Assembly: GCA_900545745.1 (NCBI GenBank)
Contig: URAD01000002.1
Span: forward strand, 58,588 to 122,587
DNA length: 64,000 nt
Origin: an uncultured Collinsella sp.
GTDB taxonomy: Bacteria; Actinomycetota; Coriobacteriia; Coriobacteriales; Coriobacteriaceae
Reading direction: 5' to 3'
Made by a program: the position numbers and the translations under genes. Within the stretch, counting starts at the first letter, position 1. The number at the start of each line of letters is the position of its first letter. The notes under the pieces are model-generated. The model saw only the letters and a program-made list of their open reading frames with translations. It was not told where the DNA came from and searched no databases. Positions 34,285 to 42,472 of the stretch are shown piece after piece.

Positions 34285-34581
34285 CTATTTCCAAGGGTGC
34301 GATGTCAGGTGCCAGCCGCCGCAGTATTCGCATTTGTAGCAGGCCAAACCACGCCGCCCGCGGTTTTCGCAGTCGGCCATAACTGCCTCGGCCTCGGCGC
34401 TCGTGTCGTAACGGTTTTTGCGCTCGCACGACTTGTAGCGCCAAGCCTCATCGCGCTCGGCGTCCAAGGCGTCGCGACGCTCGTCCTCGCGCGCAAACAG
34501 GTCGCTCATATCGCCGCCGGTGGCAGCGCCCAAAAACTCGCTTTTGGCCTTTGACCAGGCGGCTCGCTTTTTGCTTCCCAT
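34285..34581 (-). CDS. Short Cys/His-tailed hypothetical protein
   Basis: A 98-aa basic and acidic, mostly helical protein (RAAWSKAKSEF; EDERRDALDAERDEAWRY) ending in a probable zinc-binding tail CYKCEYCGGWHLTSHPW. No named family is recognised. The start at ATG 34581 is preceded by GAAGGGCG. It is divergent from the acetyltransferase gene, and a perfect 9-base inverted repeat lies between them, suggesting shared control. Confidence 0.6.
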   Translation of the reverse strand: MGSKKRAAWSKAKSEFLGAATGGDMSDLFAREDERRDALDAERDEAWRYKSCERKNRYDTSAEAEAVMADCENRGRRGLACYKCEYCGGWHLTSHPWK

Positions 34582-34605
34582 CTGCTTCGCGCCCTTCTCA
34601 AAACG

Positions 34606-34637
34606 TTGGTATCATTGCTCAGTCAAAGTGATACCAA
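34606..34637. promoter_or_regulatory. Symmetric operator between divergent genes
   Basis: TTGGTATCA (34606-34614) and TGATACCAA (34629-34637) are perfect inverted repeats 14 bases apart, in the 74-bp gap. It is likely a dimeric regulator site; the protein is unknown. Confidence 0.5.
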
Positions 34638-34655
34638 TAAACGTGAGGTCGCCGC

Positions 34656-35147
34656 GTGATGATCAGAAAAACCCTCGATACCGACATTCCCGCTGTCATG
34701 GCTATCTATGACGCGGCCCGCGCCTTTATGCGCGCGCATGGCAACGCCACGCAGTGGCCCGAGGGCACGCCTTCTGCCGAGCAGCTGGCTGCCGATATCG
34801 CCGCCGGTGGCAGCTATGTGTGCGAAGTCGACGGTCGCGTGGTGGCGACGTTTGCCTTTTTACCGGGCCCGGACGAGTGCTATGACGTAATTGAGGACGG
34901 TCAATGGCGTAGCGACACTCCGTACGCCGTGCTGCACCGTGTGGCATCCGACGGCACCGTGCACGGTATCGCGGCTGCGATGTTCGCCTTTGCCAAAGAG
35001 CGTGCCGATCACCTGCGCATCGACACGCATCAGGACAACCTGCCCATGCAGGGAGCCATCGCCAAGGCCGGGTTTAAGCGCGCCGGTATCGTATATGTGT
35101 CGGACGGTACGCCGCGCGTCGCGTTTGATTGGCTGCGCGAGGCATAA
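34656..35147 (+). CDS. GNAT-family acetyltransferase
   Basis: A 163-aa single-domain GNAT enzyme: IRKTLDTDIPAVMAIYDAA at the N-terminus, YVCEVDGRVVATFAF, a central strand and acetyl-CoA loop near AAMFAFAKERADHLRIDTH, and NLPMQGAIAKAGFKRAG, the usual C-terminal GNAT motif. The start may be GTG 34656 or ATG 34659; GAGG sits 7-10 bases upstream. The acceptor substrate is unknown. A terminator follows. Confidence 0.88.
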   Translation: MMIRKTLDTDIPAVMAIYDAARAFMRAHGNATQWPEGTPSAEQLAADIAAGGSYVCEVDGRVVATFAFLPGPDECYDVIEDGQWRSDTPYAVLHRVASDGTVHGIAAAMFAFAKERADHLRIDTHQDNLPMQGAIAKAGFKRAGIVYVSDGTPRVAFDWLREA

Positions 35148-35181
35148 AGGCCGAGTCACATACCAGCGTTTCACCGAAATG

Positions 35182-35208
35182 AAAATGGCCCCGAGTGGGG
35201 CCATTTTT
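35182..35208 (+). terminator. Rho-independent terminator after the GNAT gene
   Basis: AAAATGGCCCC and GGGGCCATTTT arms around GAGT, with a short T-run. Confidence 0.9.
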
Positions 35209-35268
35209 GGTAAAACGCGTTGTTGTGGGGCTCGCGTTGCTACCGTCCCAGATGACCCCGGGCAGACA

Positions 35269-35385
35269 AAAAAGGGAGGTGCCGGCTTTCGCAAGGCGCG
35301 AACCTACGAAAATCACCGCGCGGCAACGCGGAGCGATGAGCTCGGTCGGGGGATAGGGCCCGCTTCGCCCGCCGGCTCGTAAATT
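35269..35385 (-). ncRNA. Candidate structured RNA in the gap before the ribosomal GTPase gene
   Basis: The 250-bp gap 35209-35459 has no ORF. On the minus strand an extended -10 (TGATACAAT near 35385) precedes a GC-rich stretch. GCCGGC at both ends can close a rod, ATCGCTCCGCG can pair with CGCGCGGTGAT at the tip, and the stretch runs into TTTTTT at about 35274. It does not match SRP, tmRNA, RNase P or tRNA by eye. It could equally be a leader on the other strand. Confidence 0.22.
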
Positions 35386-35459
35386 GTATCATCCAGTGTG
35401 GAACGAGGACGCCCGTTGCCGCGTGCGATGGGCTTGTAGCTTGTAATAAGAGGAGAGCC

Positions 35460-37463
35460 ATGTCGAAGCAGGCAGTCGTTGGAATCTTGGCGCATGTCGA
35501 TGCCGGCAAGACCACGTTGGCCGAGGCCATGTTGTTCAACGCAGGTCGCATTCGCAAGCGCGGCCGCGTGGACGATGGCGATTCGCATCTGGACACTAAC
35601 GCGATCGAGCGCGAGCGCGGCATTACGATCTTCTCGTCGCAGGCCGTGCTCGACCACGGCGATACCCACGTCATGCTTGTGGATGCGCCCGGCCACGTCG
35701 ATTTTTCGGCCGAGGCGGAGCGCACGCTGCGCGCGCTCGACTATGCGATTTTGGTTGTGGGTGCCAACGACGGCGTGCAGGGGCACACCGAAACCCTGTG
35801 GCGCCTGCTTGCGCGCTATGACATTCCGACGTTCATCTTTATCAACAAAATCGATTTGGAGAATCCCGGCCGCGATGTTTTGCTGGCACAGCTTGGGCAA
35901 CGTCTTTCCGAGGGCTGCCTGGATGCCAGCGAACTGTTGGTGGGTGGTGCCGTTCAGGAGGACGCTGCTGCGTTGGACGAGGCGGCGCTCGAGGAGTTTC
36001 TCGACGCAGGGGAGCTTTCGACTGCCACGCTTTCGCGCATGGTTGCCGAGCGCAAGCTCTTTCCTTGCTTTGCCGGATCGGCGCTCAAGGACCAAGGCGT
36101 GGACGAACTGCTGGATGGCATATGCGCGCTGATGCGCGAACAGGCATGGCACCCGGAGTTTGCCGCGCGCGTCTATCGTGTCAGCCGCGGGGATCGCGGT
36201 GAGCGCTTGGCATGGGTTAAAGTGACCGGCGGCACGCTGCATGCCAAGCAGATGATTGGCGGACGTTCCGGTGCCGAGGCATGGGAGCAGAAGGTCGATC
36301 AGGTACGCATCTATAACGGCGAGAAGTATGAGCTTGCCCAAGAAGTTGCTGCTGGCGGTATTTGTGCCGTGACGGGCCTTGCGCACGTTCGCCCGGGGGA
36401 CGCCCTGGGCGCGGAGCCCGCGGGCGATGCACCTGTCATTGCGCCGGTTCTCACCTATACGGTGCTGCCGAACGAGCACGATGTCCATACGGTGTTCCAA
36501 GCGCTGGCCGAGCTTGCCGACGAGGATCCCATGCTCGGCGTAAGCTGGAATACGCATCTTGAACAAATACATCTGCAGCTCATGGGAGCGGTGCAGCTCG
36601 AGGTCGTGCAGCGCGTTCTTGCCGATCGTTTTGGCCTTGCGGTCGAGTTTGAGCCCGGCGGCATTCTCTATAAGGAGACTATTTCGCAGCCGGTCGAGGG
36701 CGTGGGCCACTTTGAGCCGCTGCGCCACTATGCCGAGGTACATCTGCGCCTGGAGCCGTTGCCAGCGGGTTCGGGCGTGCAGTTTGGCACCGTGACCTCG
36801 ACCGACGAGCTCGATCTTAACTGGCAGCGTTTGGCACTCACCAACGCCATGGAGCGCGATCACCTGGGCGTGCTGACCGGCTCGCCCATCGCCGATGTGC
36901 GCATTACACTCACGGGCGGCCGTGCGCATGCCAAACACACCGAGGGCGGCGACTTTCGCCAGGCCACGTACCGCGCGATTCGCCAGGGTTTGATGCAGGC
37001 GCGTGACGCCGGCGCGGCGGTGCTGTTGGAGCCGTGGTATCGCTTTGAGCTCGAGGTGCCGGGGGAGTGCGTGGGCCGGGCACTCTCGGATGCCACACGC
37101 ATGGGTGCCGCGTACGAGCCGCCGACGATGGCGGGAGACCGGGCGAAGCTTGTGGGTCGCGTGCCGGCATCTGAGGTGCAGGATTACGCGCTGGAGGTGG
37201 CCGCCTATACGAGTGGTCGTGGGCATCTGTACCTAGAGTTCGCCGGCTATGCGGCTTGCCATGATGCCGAGCGCGTCATCGAGACGGCCGCCTATGAGCC
37301 CGAGGCCGATCTGCCCAACACGCCCGATTCGGTCTTTTGCTCCCACGGCGCCGGTTACACGGTCAAATGGTACGACGTCCCCGAGGCAGCCCACGTAAAG
37401 GTCGATCCCTCCACCTTCCGCCCCTGGCGAGCAGCAGACGTAGAGTTCTTCTGCCATAGGTGA
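35460..37463 (+). CDS. Tet(M)/EF-G-like ribosomal GTPase
   Basis: A 667-aa translational GTPase of the ribosomal-protection group: G1 LAHVDAGKTT, G2 within ERERGITIFSS, G3 VDAPGHVDFSAEAERT, G4 NKIDLENPG. EF-G domains II-V follow, and the tail VFCSHGAGYTVKWYDVPE is unlike EF-G. Tet(M)/Tet(W) proteins free ribosomes of tetracycline and are about 640 aa. This one is longer, has the same base composition as its neighbours and no mobile genes around it, so it looks like a resident paralogue. Resistance activity is possible but not shown. AGAGGAGAG precedes ATG 35460. Confidence 0.85.
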   Translation: MSKQAVVGILAHVDAGKTTLAEAMLFNAGRIRKRGRVDDGDSHLDTNAIERERGITIFSSQAVLDHGDTHVMLVDAPGHVDFSAEAERTLRALDYAILVVGANDGVQGHTETLWRLLARYDIPTFIFINKIDLENPGRDVLLAQLGQRLSEGCLDASELLVGGAVQEDAAALDEAALEEFLDAGELSTATLSRMVAERKLFPCFAGSALKDQGVDELLDGICALMREQAWHPEFAARVYRVSRGDRGERLAWVKVTGGTLHAKQMIGGRSGAEAWEQKVDQVRIYNGEKYELAQEVAAGGICAVTGLAHVRPGDALGAEPAGDAPVIAPVLTYTVLPNEHDVHTVFQALAELADEDPMLGVSWNTHLEQIHLQLMGAVQLEVVQRVLADRFGLAVEFEPGGILYKETISQPVEGVGHFEPLRHYAEVHLRLEPLPAGSGVQFGTVTSTDELDLNWQRLALTNAMERDHLGVLTGSPIADVRITLTGGRAHAKHTEGGDFRQATYRAIRQGLMQARDAGAAVLLEPWYRFELEVPGECVGRALSDATRMGAAYEPPTMAGDRAKLVGRVPASEVQDYALEVAAYTSGRGHLYLEFAGYAACHDAERVIETAAYEPEADLPNTPDSVFCSHGAGYTVKWYDVPEAAHVKVDPSTFRPWRAADVEFFCHR

Positions 37464-37488
37464 TAGAAGGGCGGCCTCTTTGTCACCT
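37458..37488. repeat. TGACAAAGGG-type hairpin, degenerate
   Basis: AGGTGATAGAAGGG and CTCTTTGTCACCT around CGGC, overlapping the GTPase stop codon. Same family as 42442-42472. Confidence 0.6.
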
Positions 37489-37494
37489 GCTGTT

Positions 37495-37521
37495 GGTATA
37501 ACTCGGTATAAGTTGGTATAA
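37495..37521 (+). promoter_or_regulatory. Three GGTATAA direct repeats at a 10-bp period
   Basis: GGTATAA begins at 37495, 37505 and 37515, i.e. once per helical turn on one face, 36-62 bases before the ATPase start. This is a likely binding array for an activator or repressor; it could alternatively be read as overlapping -10-like hexamers. Confidence 0.45.
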
Positions 37522-37556
37522 CTATAGGCAGCGTTTGCCAATCCGAGGAGGCCGAC

Positions 37557-38675
37557 ATGAATCCAAATCCCTTTAAGCCAACGGCAGGCAAGCGGCCTCC
37601 GATGCTCATTGGTCGCGAGTCGGTCATCGAAGATTTCGAGGAAGGGCTCGATAACGGCGCCGGAGCGCCGGGCAGGCTCATGCTCATTACGGGAAACCGC
37701 GGCTGCGGCAAGACAGTTCTCCTGCGGGAGCTGCAACGTCTGGCCAGCGAGCGCGGATGGGCGGTTGTCTCCGATTCCGCTTCGCTTGGCTTATGCGACC
37801 GCTTGGCCGACGCGCTTCGCTCGAATAGGCCCGTTGTGACGTCAATGGAATTCGGTTCGTCGTTTGGCCGGATGTCGGTCGAGGCGGCGCGAGCAAAGGG
37901 CGAAACGTTGCGAGGGCTGGTCAACGAGCGCCTCAAGAAGCTCGGTCCAGGCAAGGGCATACTGTTTGCGATTGACGAGGCGCAATCTGCGTCTATCGAG
38001 GAACTAGCGGCTCTTGCCGTTCTCTATCAGCAGGTGCTCGGAGACCAGGATGCCACGGGATTGCCCGATAGCGACCAGCGCGGTCTTGCGCTGGTGTTCG
38101 CCGGCTTACCCAGTATGGTTGACGATCTGCTCGAAGAGCCGAGCGTGACGTTTTTACGGCGTGCCCAGCAGCGTACGCTGGGGGCGATATCCTTGCCCAA
38201 GGTGCGTGATTCATATATCCAGACGGTCAAAGACGCTGGTCTTTACGTTGACGCGGAGACGGCGGACCTTGCGGCACACAGGAGCATGGGGCATCCCTAT
38301 ATGGTTCAGCTGGTGGGCTATTACATGTGGCGCTCTGCTGTCCGGCGTGGCTCGCAAGTCATCGAAAGGCACGATGTCGAGGATGGCCATGCGGATGCCG
38401 TCTCCGAGTTCTACGAAGCGGTTGACGCGCCTCTATATTACGGGCTGCGCAGTCCACAGCGCCTTTTTATCGAGGCCATGGCGGTTGACGAGGACAAACC
38501 GACTCGCATGGCGGATATCACTGAGCGCTGCGATCGCACCCAGAGCTGGGCGAGCAAATATCGCGCAAGCCTGATTCGCGAGCGCGTCATCGAGGCTGCC
38601 GGATACGGCCTCGTCCGATTTACCGTGCCCATGCTGGGCGCGTACATTCGCGATCGAGTTTTATGGCATGAGTAG
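37557..38675 (+). CDS. STAND/AAA-like ATPase with C-terminal winged helix (1)
   Basis: A 372-aa P-loop ATPase. It begins NPFKPTAGKRPPMLIGRESV, a common entry of this family. Walker A is GNRGCGKT, Walker B is ILFAIDEAQ, and a sensor region is ALVFAGLPSM. The last 80 residues (RLFIEAMAVDEDKPTRMADI then RTQSWASKYRASLIRERVI) form a winged HTH. The start is ATG 37557 with GAGGAGG. Its 3' end overlaps the upstream end of the UvrA-like reading frame. The second such ATPase, on the far side of the UvrA-like gene, has the same plan. The role is unknown; it could be a signal-dependent regulator. Confidence 0.85.
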   Translation: MNPNPFKPTAGKRPPMLIGRESVIEDFEEGLDNGAGAPGRLMLITGNRGCGKTVLLRELQRLASERGWAVVSDSASLGLCDRLADALRSNRPVVTSMEFGSSFGRMSVEAARAKGETLRGLVNERLKKLGPGKGILFAIDEAQSASIEELAALAVLYQQVLGDQDATGLPDSDQRGLALVFAGLPSMVDDLLEEPSVTFLRRAQQRTLGAISLPKVRDSYIQTVKDAGLYVDAETADLAAHRSMGHPYMVQLVGYYMWRSAVRRGSQVIERHDVEDGHADAVSEFYEAVDAPLYYGLRSPQRLFIEAMAVDEDKPTRMADITERCDRTQSWASKYRASLIRERVIEAAGYGLVRFTVPMLGAYIRDRVLWHE

Positions 38676-38700
38676 GGTGATAAAGGTGACGGAACAGAAG

Positions 38701-41181
38701 ATGAGCCCGCAGGCTATCGAGGTGCGTGGCGCGCGTGTACACAACCTCAAGGACATCGATATCGATATTCCGCTGGGAAAGCTCGTGGGTATTGCCGGCG
38801 TGTCGGGTTCGGGCAAGAGCTCGCTGGCGCTGGGGGTTCTTTATGCCGAGGGCTCGCGCCGCTACTTGGAGGCGCTCAGCACCTATACCCGCCGTCGCCT
38901 GACGCAGGCCGAGCACGCCCAAGTGGACGAGGTGCTGCACGTGCCGGCGGCGCTCGCATTGCATCAGCGCCCCAGCGTGCCGGGCGTGCGCTCGACCTTT
39001 GGTACCATGACCGAGCTCAACAATAGTCTGCGTCTGCTCTTTAGCCGTTGCGCCCATCATGTGTGCCCGCGCTGCGGGGCGCGTGTGGAGCCGAGCCTTA
39101 ACGTTGCCGCAGGCCTGTCGCTCACGTGTCCGACATGCGGCCGCGAGTTCTACGCGCCGAGTGCCGAGGACCTTGCCTTTAACAGTGGCGGTGCGTGTCC
39201 CACCTGCGGCGGCACCGGTGTCATGCGCGAGGTGGACGAGGCGAGCTTGGTACCCGACGAGTCAAAGACTATCAACGAGGGCGCGGTGCTTCCTTGGGGC
39301 ACGCTCATGTGGGATCTGATGAAGCAGGTGGCCGGCGAGATGGGCGTGCGCACCGACGTGCCGTTTAACCAGCTCACGCCTCAAGAGCGCGACATCGTGT
39401 TTCATGGTCCGGCGGTTAAGAAGCACATCCTCTACGTGCCCAAAAACGGCGAGGGCGCTACGCCACTCGACTTTACCTATTACAACGCCGTCTATACCGT
39501 CGAGAATGCGCTCGCCAAGGTCAAGGACGATAAGGGCTTAAAACGCGTTGCGCGCTTTTTGCGCGAGGGCCCATGCCGCGATTGCGGCGGCACGCGTCTC
39601 TCCGAGGCTGCGCGCCAGCCCCAGGTGCGCGGTATCAATCTGGCGCAGGCGGCGGCTATGACGCTGGGCGAGGCGATTGAGTGGGTGCGCGGGGTGCCCG
39701 CATTCTTGCCGCCCGAGATGCGGCCCATGGCGACGGATATCTGCGATTCGTTTTTGAGCGCGGCCCGTCGTCTGGTCGACTTGGGTCTCGATTACCTTTC
39801 ACTCGACCGCGCCGGCGCCACGCTTTCCACGGGTGAGCGCCAACGCGTGCAGCTTGCTCGCGTGGTGCGTAACCGATCGACAGGCGTGCTTTATGTGCTG
39901 GACGAGCCTTCGATCGGCTTGCATCCTGCCAATGTCGACGGCCTGGTAGGCGTGATGCGAGATCTGGTGGATGACGGTAACACCGTGGTTGTTGTCGACC
40001 ACGATACGCGCGTACTGGCGGATGCCGACTATCTGGTCGAGATGGGTCCCGTTGCCGGAGCAGGCGGCGGCAATGTGATCGCCGCTGGTACGGTAGACGA
40101 GGTCGAGCAATCGCAGGGCAGTCGCATCGCGCCGTTTTTGCGCTCAGAGTCCAAGCGCTTGCGTCCGCAGGTGACTGATGAGGAAATGTTCGACCAGGGC
40201 CATATCCGCATGGCAACCGAGGCCATCCATACCGTCAAACCGCTCGAAGTCGATATCCCGCGCGGCCGCCTTGTCGCGGTGACGGGCGTTTCGGGTTCGG
40301 GCAAGACGACGTTGGTGCTCGAGACGCTCATCCCGGCGCTCAAGGCGCAGGCAGCCGGCGAACGCTTGCCGGGGCACGTGCGTTGGGTCGATGCCGAGGG
40401 CATTGCCCGTGCCAACCTGATTGACGCCACGCCCATCGGTGCCAACGTGCGCTCGACGGTAGCGACCTATGCCGACATTCATGACGAGCTGCGCCGCGCC
40501 TTTGCACGTACGCCCGAGGCCAAGGCGGCGGGATATAAGGCGGGCGCCTTTAGCTACAACACCGGTGCCCTGCGCTGCCCTACGTGCGACGGCACGGGCT
40601 CGATATCGCTTGACGTGCAGTTTCTGCCCGACGTCGAGATCGTCTGCCCGGCATGCCGTGGCTCGCGCTACGCCGAGGCCGCCTCGCATATCCATCGCGA
40701 AGGCAAGGATGGCAGTCTGCTTACGTTGCCGCAGCTTATGGATATGAGCGTGGACGAGGCACTCGACGCTACGGTGGGACTCAAGAAAGTTCAGGTGCGC
40801 TTGCAGACCTTGCACGACCTGGGCCTGGGTTATCTCACGCTTGGCGAGCCCACACCGGCGCTTTCGGGCGGTGAGGCACAGCGTCTTAAGCTTGCGAGCG
40901 AGATGGGCCGCGTGCAGGATGATGCTGTATTCGTGTTCGACGAGCCCACGATCGGACTACATCCGCTCGATGTTCAGGTGTTGCTGAGTGTGTTCGACGG
41001 GCTCGTTGCCAAGGGCGCCACAGTTGTCGTGATCGAGCATGACCTCGACCTTATCCGCAACGCCGATTACGTGATCGACATGGGCCCGGGCGGTGGCGAC
41101 GCCGGCGGGCAAATCGTCTGCGCCGGCACTCCGGGCGACATCGCAGTTTGCTCCGCAAGCATCACCGGCCGCTATCTATAG
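38701..41181 (+). CDS. UvrA-like ABC ATPase, UvrA2 class
   Basis: An 826-aa UvrA paralogue. It has two ABC modules: Walker A GVSGSGKSSLALGVL and GVSGSGKTTLVLETL; signatures LSTGERQRVQLA and LSGGEAQRLKLA; Walker B VLDEPSIGLHP and VFDEPTIGLHP. It also has zinc-binding pairs CPRCG...CPTCG and CPTCDG...CPACRG. At about 830 rather than 940 aa it lacks much of the UvrB-binding insertion, as UvrA2 proteins do; these are linked to DNA-damage or DNA-binding-drug tolerance. ATG 38701 fits the family N-terminus; an alternative ATG at 38668 overlaps the preceding ATPase gene by 8 bases. Confidence 0.88.
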   Translation: MSPQAIEVRGARVHNLKDIDIDIPLGKLVGIAGVSGSGKSSLALGVLYAEGSRRYLEALSTYTRRRLTQAEHAQVDEVLHVPAALALHQRPSVPGVRSTFGTMTELNNSLRLLFSRCAHHVCPRCGARVEPSLNVAAGLSLTCPTCGREFYAPSAEDLAFNSGGACPTCGGTGVMREVDEASLVPDESKTINEGAVLPWGTLMWDLMKQVAGEMGVRTDVPFNQLTPQERDIVFHGPAVKKHILYVPKNGEGATPLDFTYYNAVYTVENALAKVKDDKGLKRVARFLREGPCRDCGGTRLSEAARQPQVRGINLAQAAAMTLGEAIEWVRGVPAFLPPEMRPMATDICDSFLSAARRLVDLGLDYLSLDRAGATLSTGERQRVQLARVVRNRSTGVLYVLDEPSIGLHPANVDGLVGVMRDLVDDGNTVVVVDHDTRVLADADYLVEMGPVAGAGGGNVIAAGTVDEVEQSQGSRIAPFLRSESKRLRPQVTDEEMFDQGHIRMATEAIHTVKPLEVDIPRGRLVAVTGVSGSGKTTLVLETLIPALKAQAAGERLPGHVRWVDAEGIARANLIDATPIGANVRSTVATYADIHDELRRAFARTPEAKAAGYKAGAFSYNTGALRCPTCDGTGSISLDVQFLPDVEIVCPACRGSRYAEAASHIHREGKDGSLLTLPQLMDMSVDEALDATVGLKKVQVRLQTLHDLGLGYLTLGEPTPALSGGEAQRLKLASEMGRVQDDAVFVFDEPTIGLHPLDVQVLLSVFDGLVAKGATVVVIEHDLDLIRNADYVIDMGPGGGDAGGQIVCAGTPGDIAVCSASITGRYL

Positions 41182-41182
41182 A

Positions 41183-41217
41183 CAATGAGGCAAAGGGACA
41201 GTCCCTTTGCCTCATTG
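41183..41217. terminator. Perfect GGGAC hairpin between convergent genes
   Basis: CAATGAGGCAAAGGGAC (41183-41199) and GTCCCTTTGCCTCATTG (41201-41217) are perfect 17-base arms with a one-base centre. The hairpin sits between the UvrA-like stop codon and the convergent ATPase gene. It is both a probable bidirectional terminator and a member of the GGGAC hairpin family. Confidence 0.75.
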
Positions 41218-41221
41218 ATGC

Positions 41222-42322
41222 CTATTTCACGCATTGAGCTGCGAGATAGTCGCGGAAGAATGGCAATTCAAATGCGACGAGCCCTCGTCCTCGCTTCCCG
41301 ATGATGCCGGCGTCTATCATGCGGCGTCGGTAGCGGGAGACCTGCTGCGGCGAACGCTTAAGGCGCTCGACAAGGTCAGCGGTGGTGGACTCTTCCTCGT
41401 CATCGAGCATGGCGATGAGGAATCGCTTGTCCTCTGCAGTGAGTTCCCGATAGGTCGCCGCGAGGATTCGGTCGTCCATCTCGTCGCGCGCGATTTTGAT
41501 TCCCAGGTCAAAGTCGCGCGACGAGATTTCCTTCGAATCGCTTGTGAGATCCCAGGCACGGTAACCTACGAGTTGCAATAGGAAGGGAAATCCAGAGATC
41601 GAGCGAACGGCTCTATCGATTCCCTCAGCATCTGCCAGGCGATCGTTTTCCTGGATTGTGCGAATCAAGGCTTCGCGTACGTCATAGTCGGCAATGCGAC
41701 CCAGATGATATTGTTGGGCGCGGCGAAGGAACGAGACCGTCTTGTGGTTCAGCAACGTAGAGACGTTGTTGGGAAGTCCCGCCATAAGCAAGGCGACGCG
41801 TTTCCCATCGGTCACAAAGTGCTGATACGTGGCTGCGAGTTGGATCATCTCGTCGAGTGTCGGATCCACCTCGTCAACCGTGACGAGCAGACCGGTGCCC
41901 GCCTCGTTGAGCTGGTCGATGATGTCGCTCATGCGATAACGCCAGGTTGAAGCATCGTGAACGCGATTGACCTCGACGCTGCCGAGCGGTGCAATTCCGA
42001 GACCGGTGACTTCGAAGTTCTTAGACGGGTCGATAAGATGGCCGGCAGCACGTTTCGCCCCGAACTCGATTTCCTCAAGCATTCCCGGGAGCGCGGTCGT
42101 CTTTACGGCTATCCAGCCGTGGGATTCCGCCCTTGTCGCGAGCGACGACATGAGAGCGGTTTTACCGGTTCCACGCGCGCCTGAGAAGATCGAGGTCAAT
42201 TCTGGGCGCCTGCGCTGACTCAAGAAGGCACGGTCCAAATCCCGAATAATCTGTTGTCTGCCAGCGAGATGGGCAGGAACCTCACCAAAACTGGGGGTAA
42301 ACGGGTTCTCGAGATATTCCAC
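41222..42322 (-). CDS. STAND/AAA-like ATPase with C-terminal winged helix (2)
   Basis: A 366-aa P-loop ATPase with the same plan as the one at 37557: NPFTPSFGEVPAHLAGRQQI entry, Walker A GARGTGKTAL, Walker B LLVTVDEVD, LLMAGLPNN, and a C-terminal winged HTH (TTADLVERLKRSPQQVSRYR). It is convergent with the UvrA-like gene. AGGAGAG precedes ATG 42322, and the upstream DNA is AT-rich with several GTTAA-like motifs. The N-terminal half suggests ATP-dependent conformational switching, while the HTH suggests DNA contact. No partner effector gene is recognised beside it. Confidence 0.85.
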   Translation of the reverse strand: MEYLENPFTPSFGEVPAHLAGRQQIIRDLDRAFLSQRRRPELTSIFSGARGTGKTALMSSLATRAESHGWIAVKTTALPGMLEEIEFGAKRAAGHLIDPSKNFEVTGLGIAPLGSVEVNRVHDASTWRYRMSDIIDQLNEAGTGLLVTVDEVDPTLDEMIQLAATYQHFVTDGKRVALLMAGLPNNVSTLLNHKTVSFLRRAQQYHLGRIADYDVREALIRTIQENDRLADAEGIDRAVRSISGFPFLLQLVGYRAWDLTSDSKEISSRDFDLGIKIARDEMDDRILAATYRELTAEDKRFLIAMLDDEEESTTADLVERLKRSPQQVSRYRRRMIDAGIIGKRGRGLVAFELPFFRDYLAAQCVK

Positions 42323-42441
42323 GTAGCTCTCCTTTCACACCGCCGTTTAACTTCATTTTACTTTAGTTAATTCTGATTAAAAGTGAGGGCTCTTTATCTA
42401 GAACAACAATTAGGCGTGTGTGCCATCGGCGTGGCGCTTGA

Positions 42442-42472
42442 ATGTGACAAAGGGACAGCTCCTTTGTCACAT
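42442..42472. repeat. TGTGACAAAGGGACAG hairpin overlapping the trmL stop codon
   Basis: ATGTGACAAAGG (42442-42453) and CCTTTGTCACAT (42461-42472) are perfect 12-base arms around GACAGCT. The TGA stop of trmL (42469-42467) lies inside the right arm, so the repeat supplies the gene's last bases. Confidence 0.8.

Noticed and set aside
35460..37463. Acquired tetracycline-resistance island
   Set aside because: No integrase, transposase, relaxase or composition shift surrounds the gene.
37495..37521. Short CRISPR array from the three GGTATAA repeats
   Set aside because: Seven-base repeats at a 10-bp period are far too short for repeat-spacer units, and no cas genes are present.
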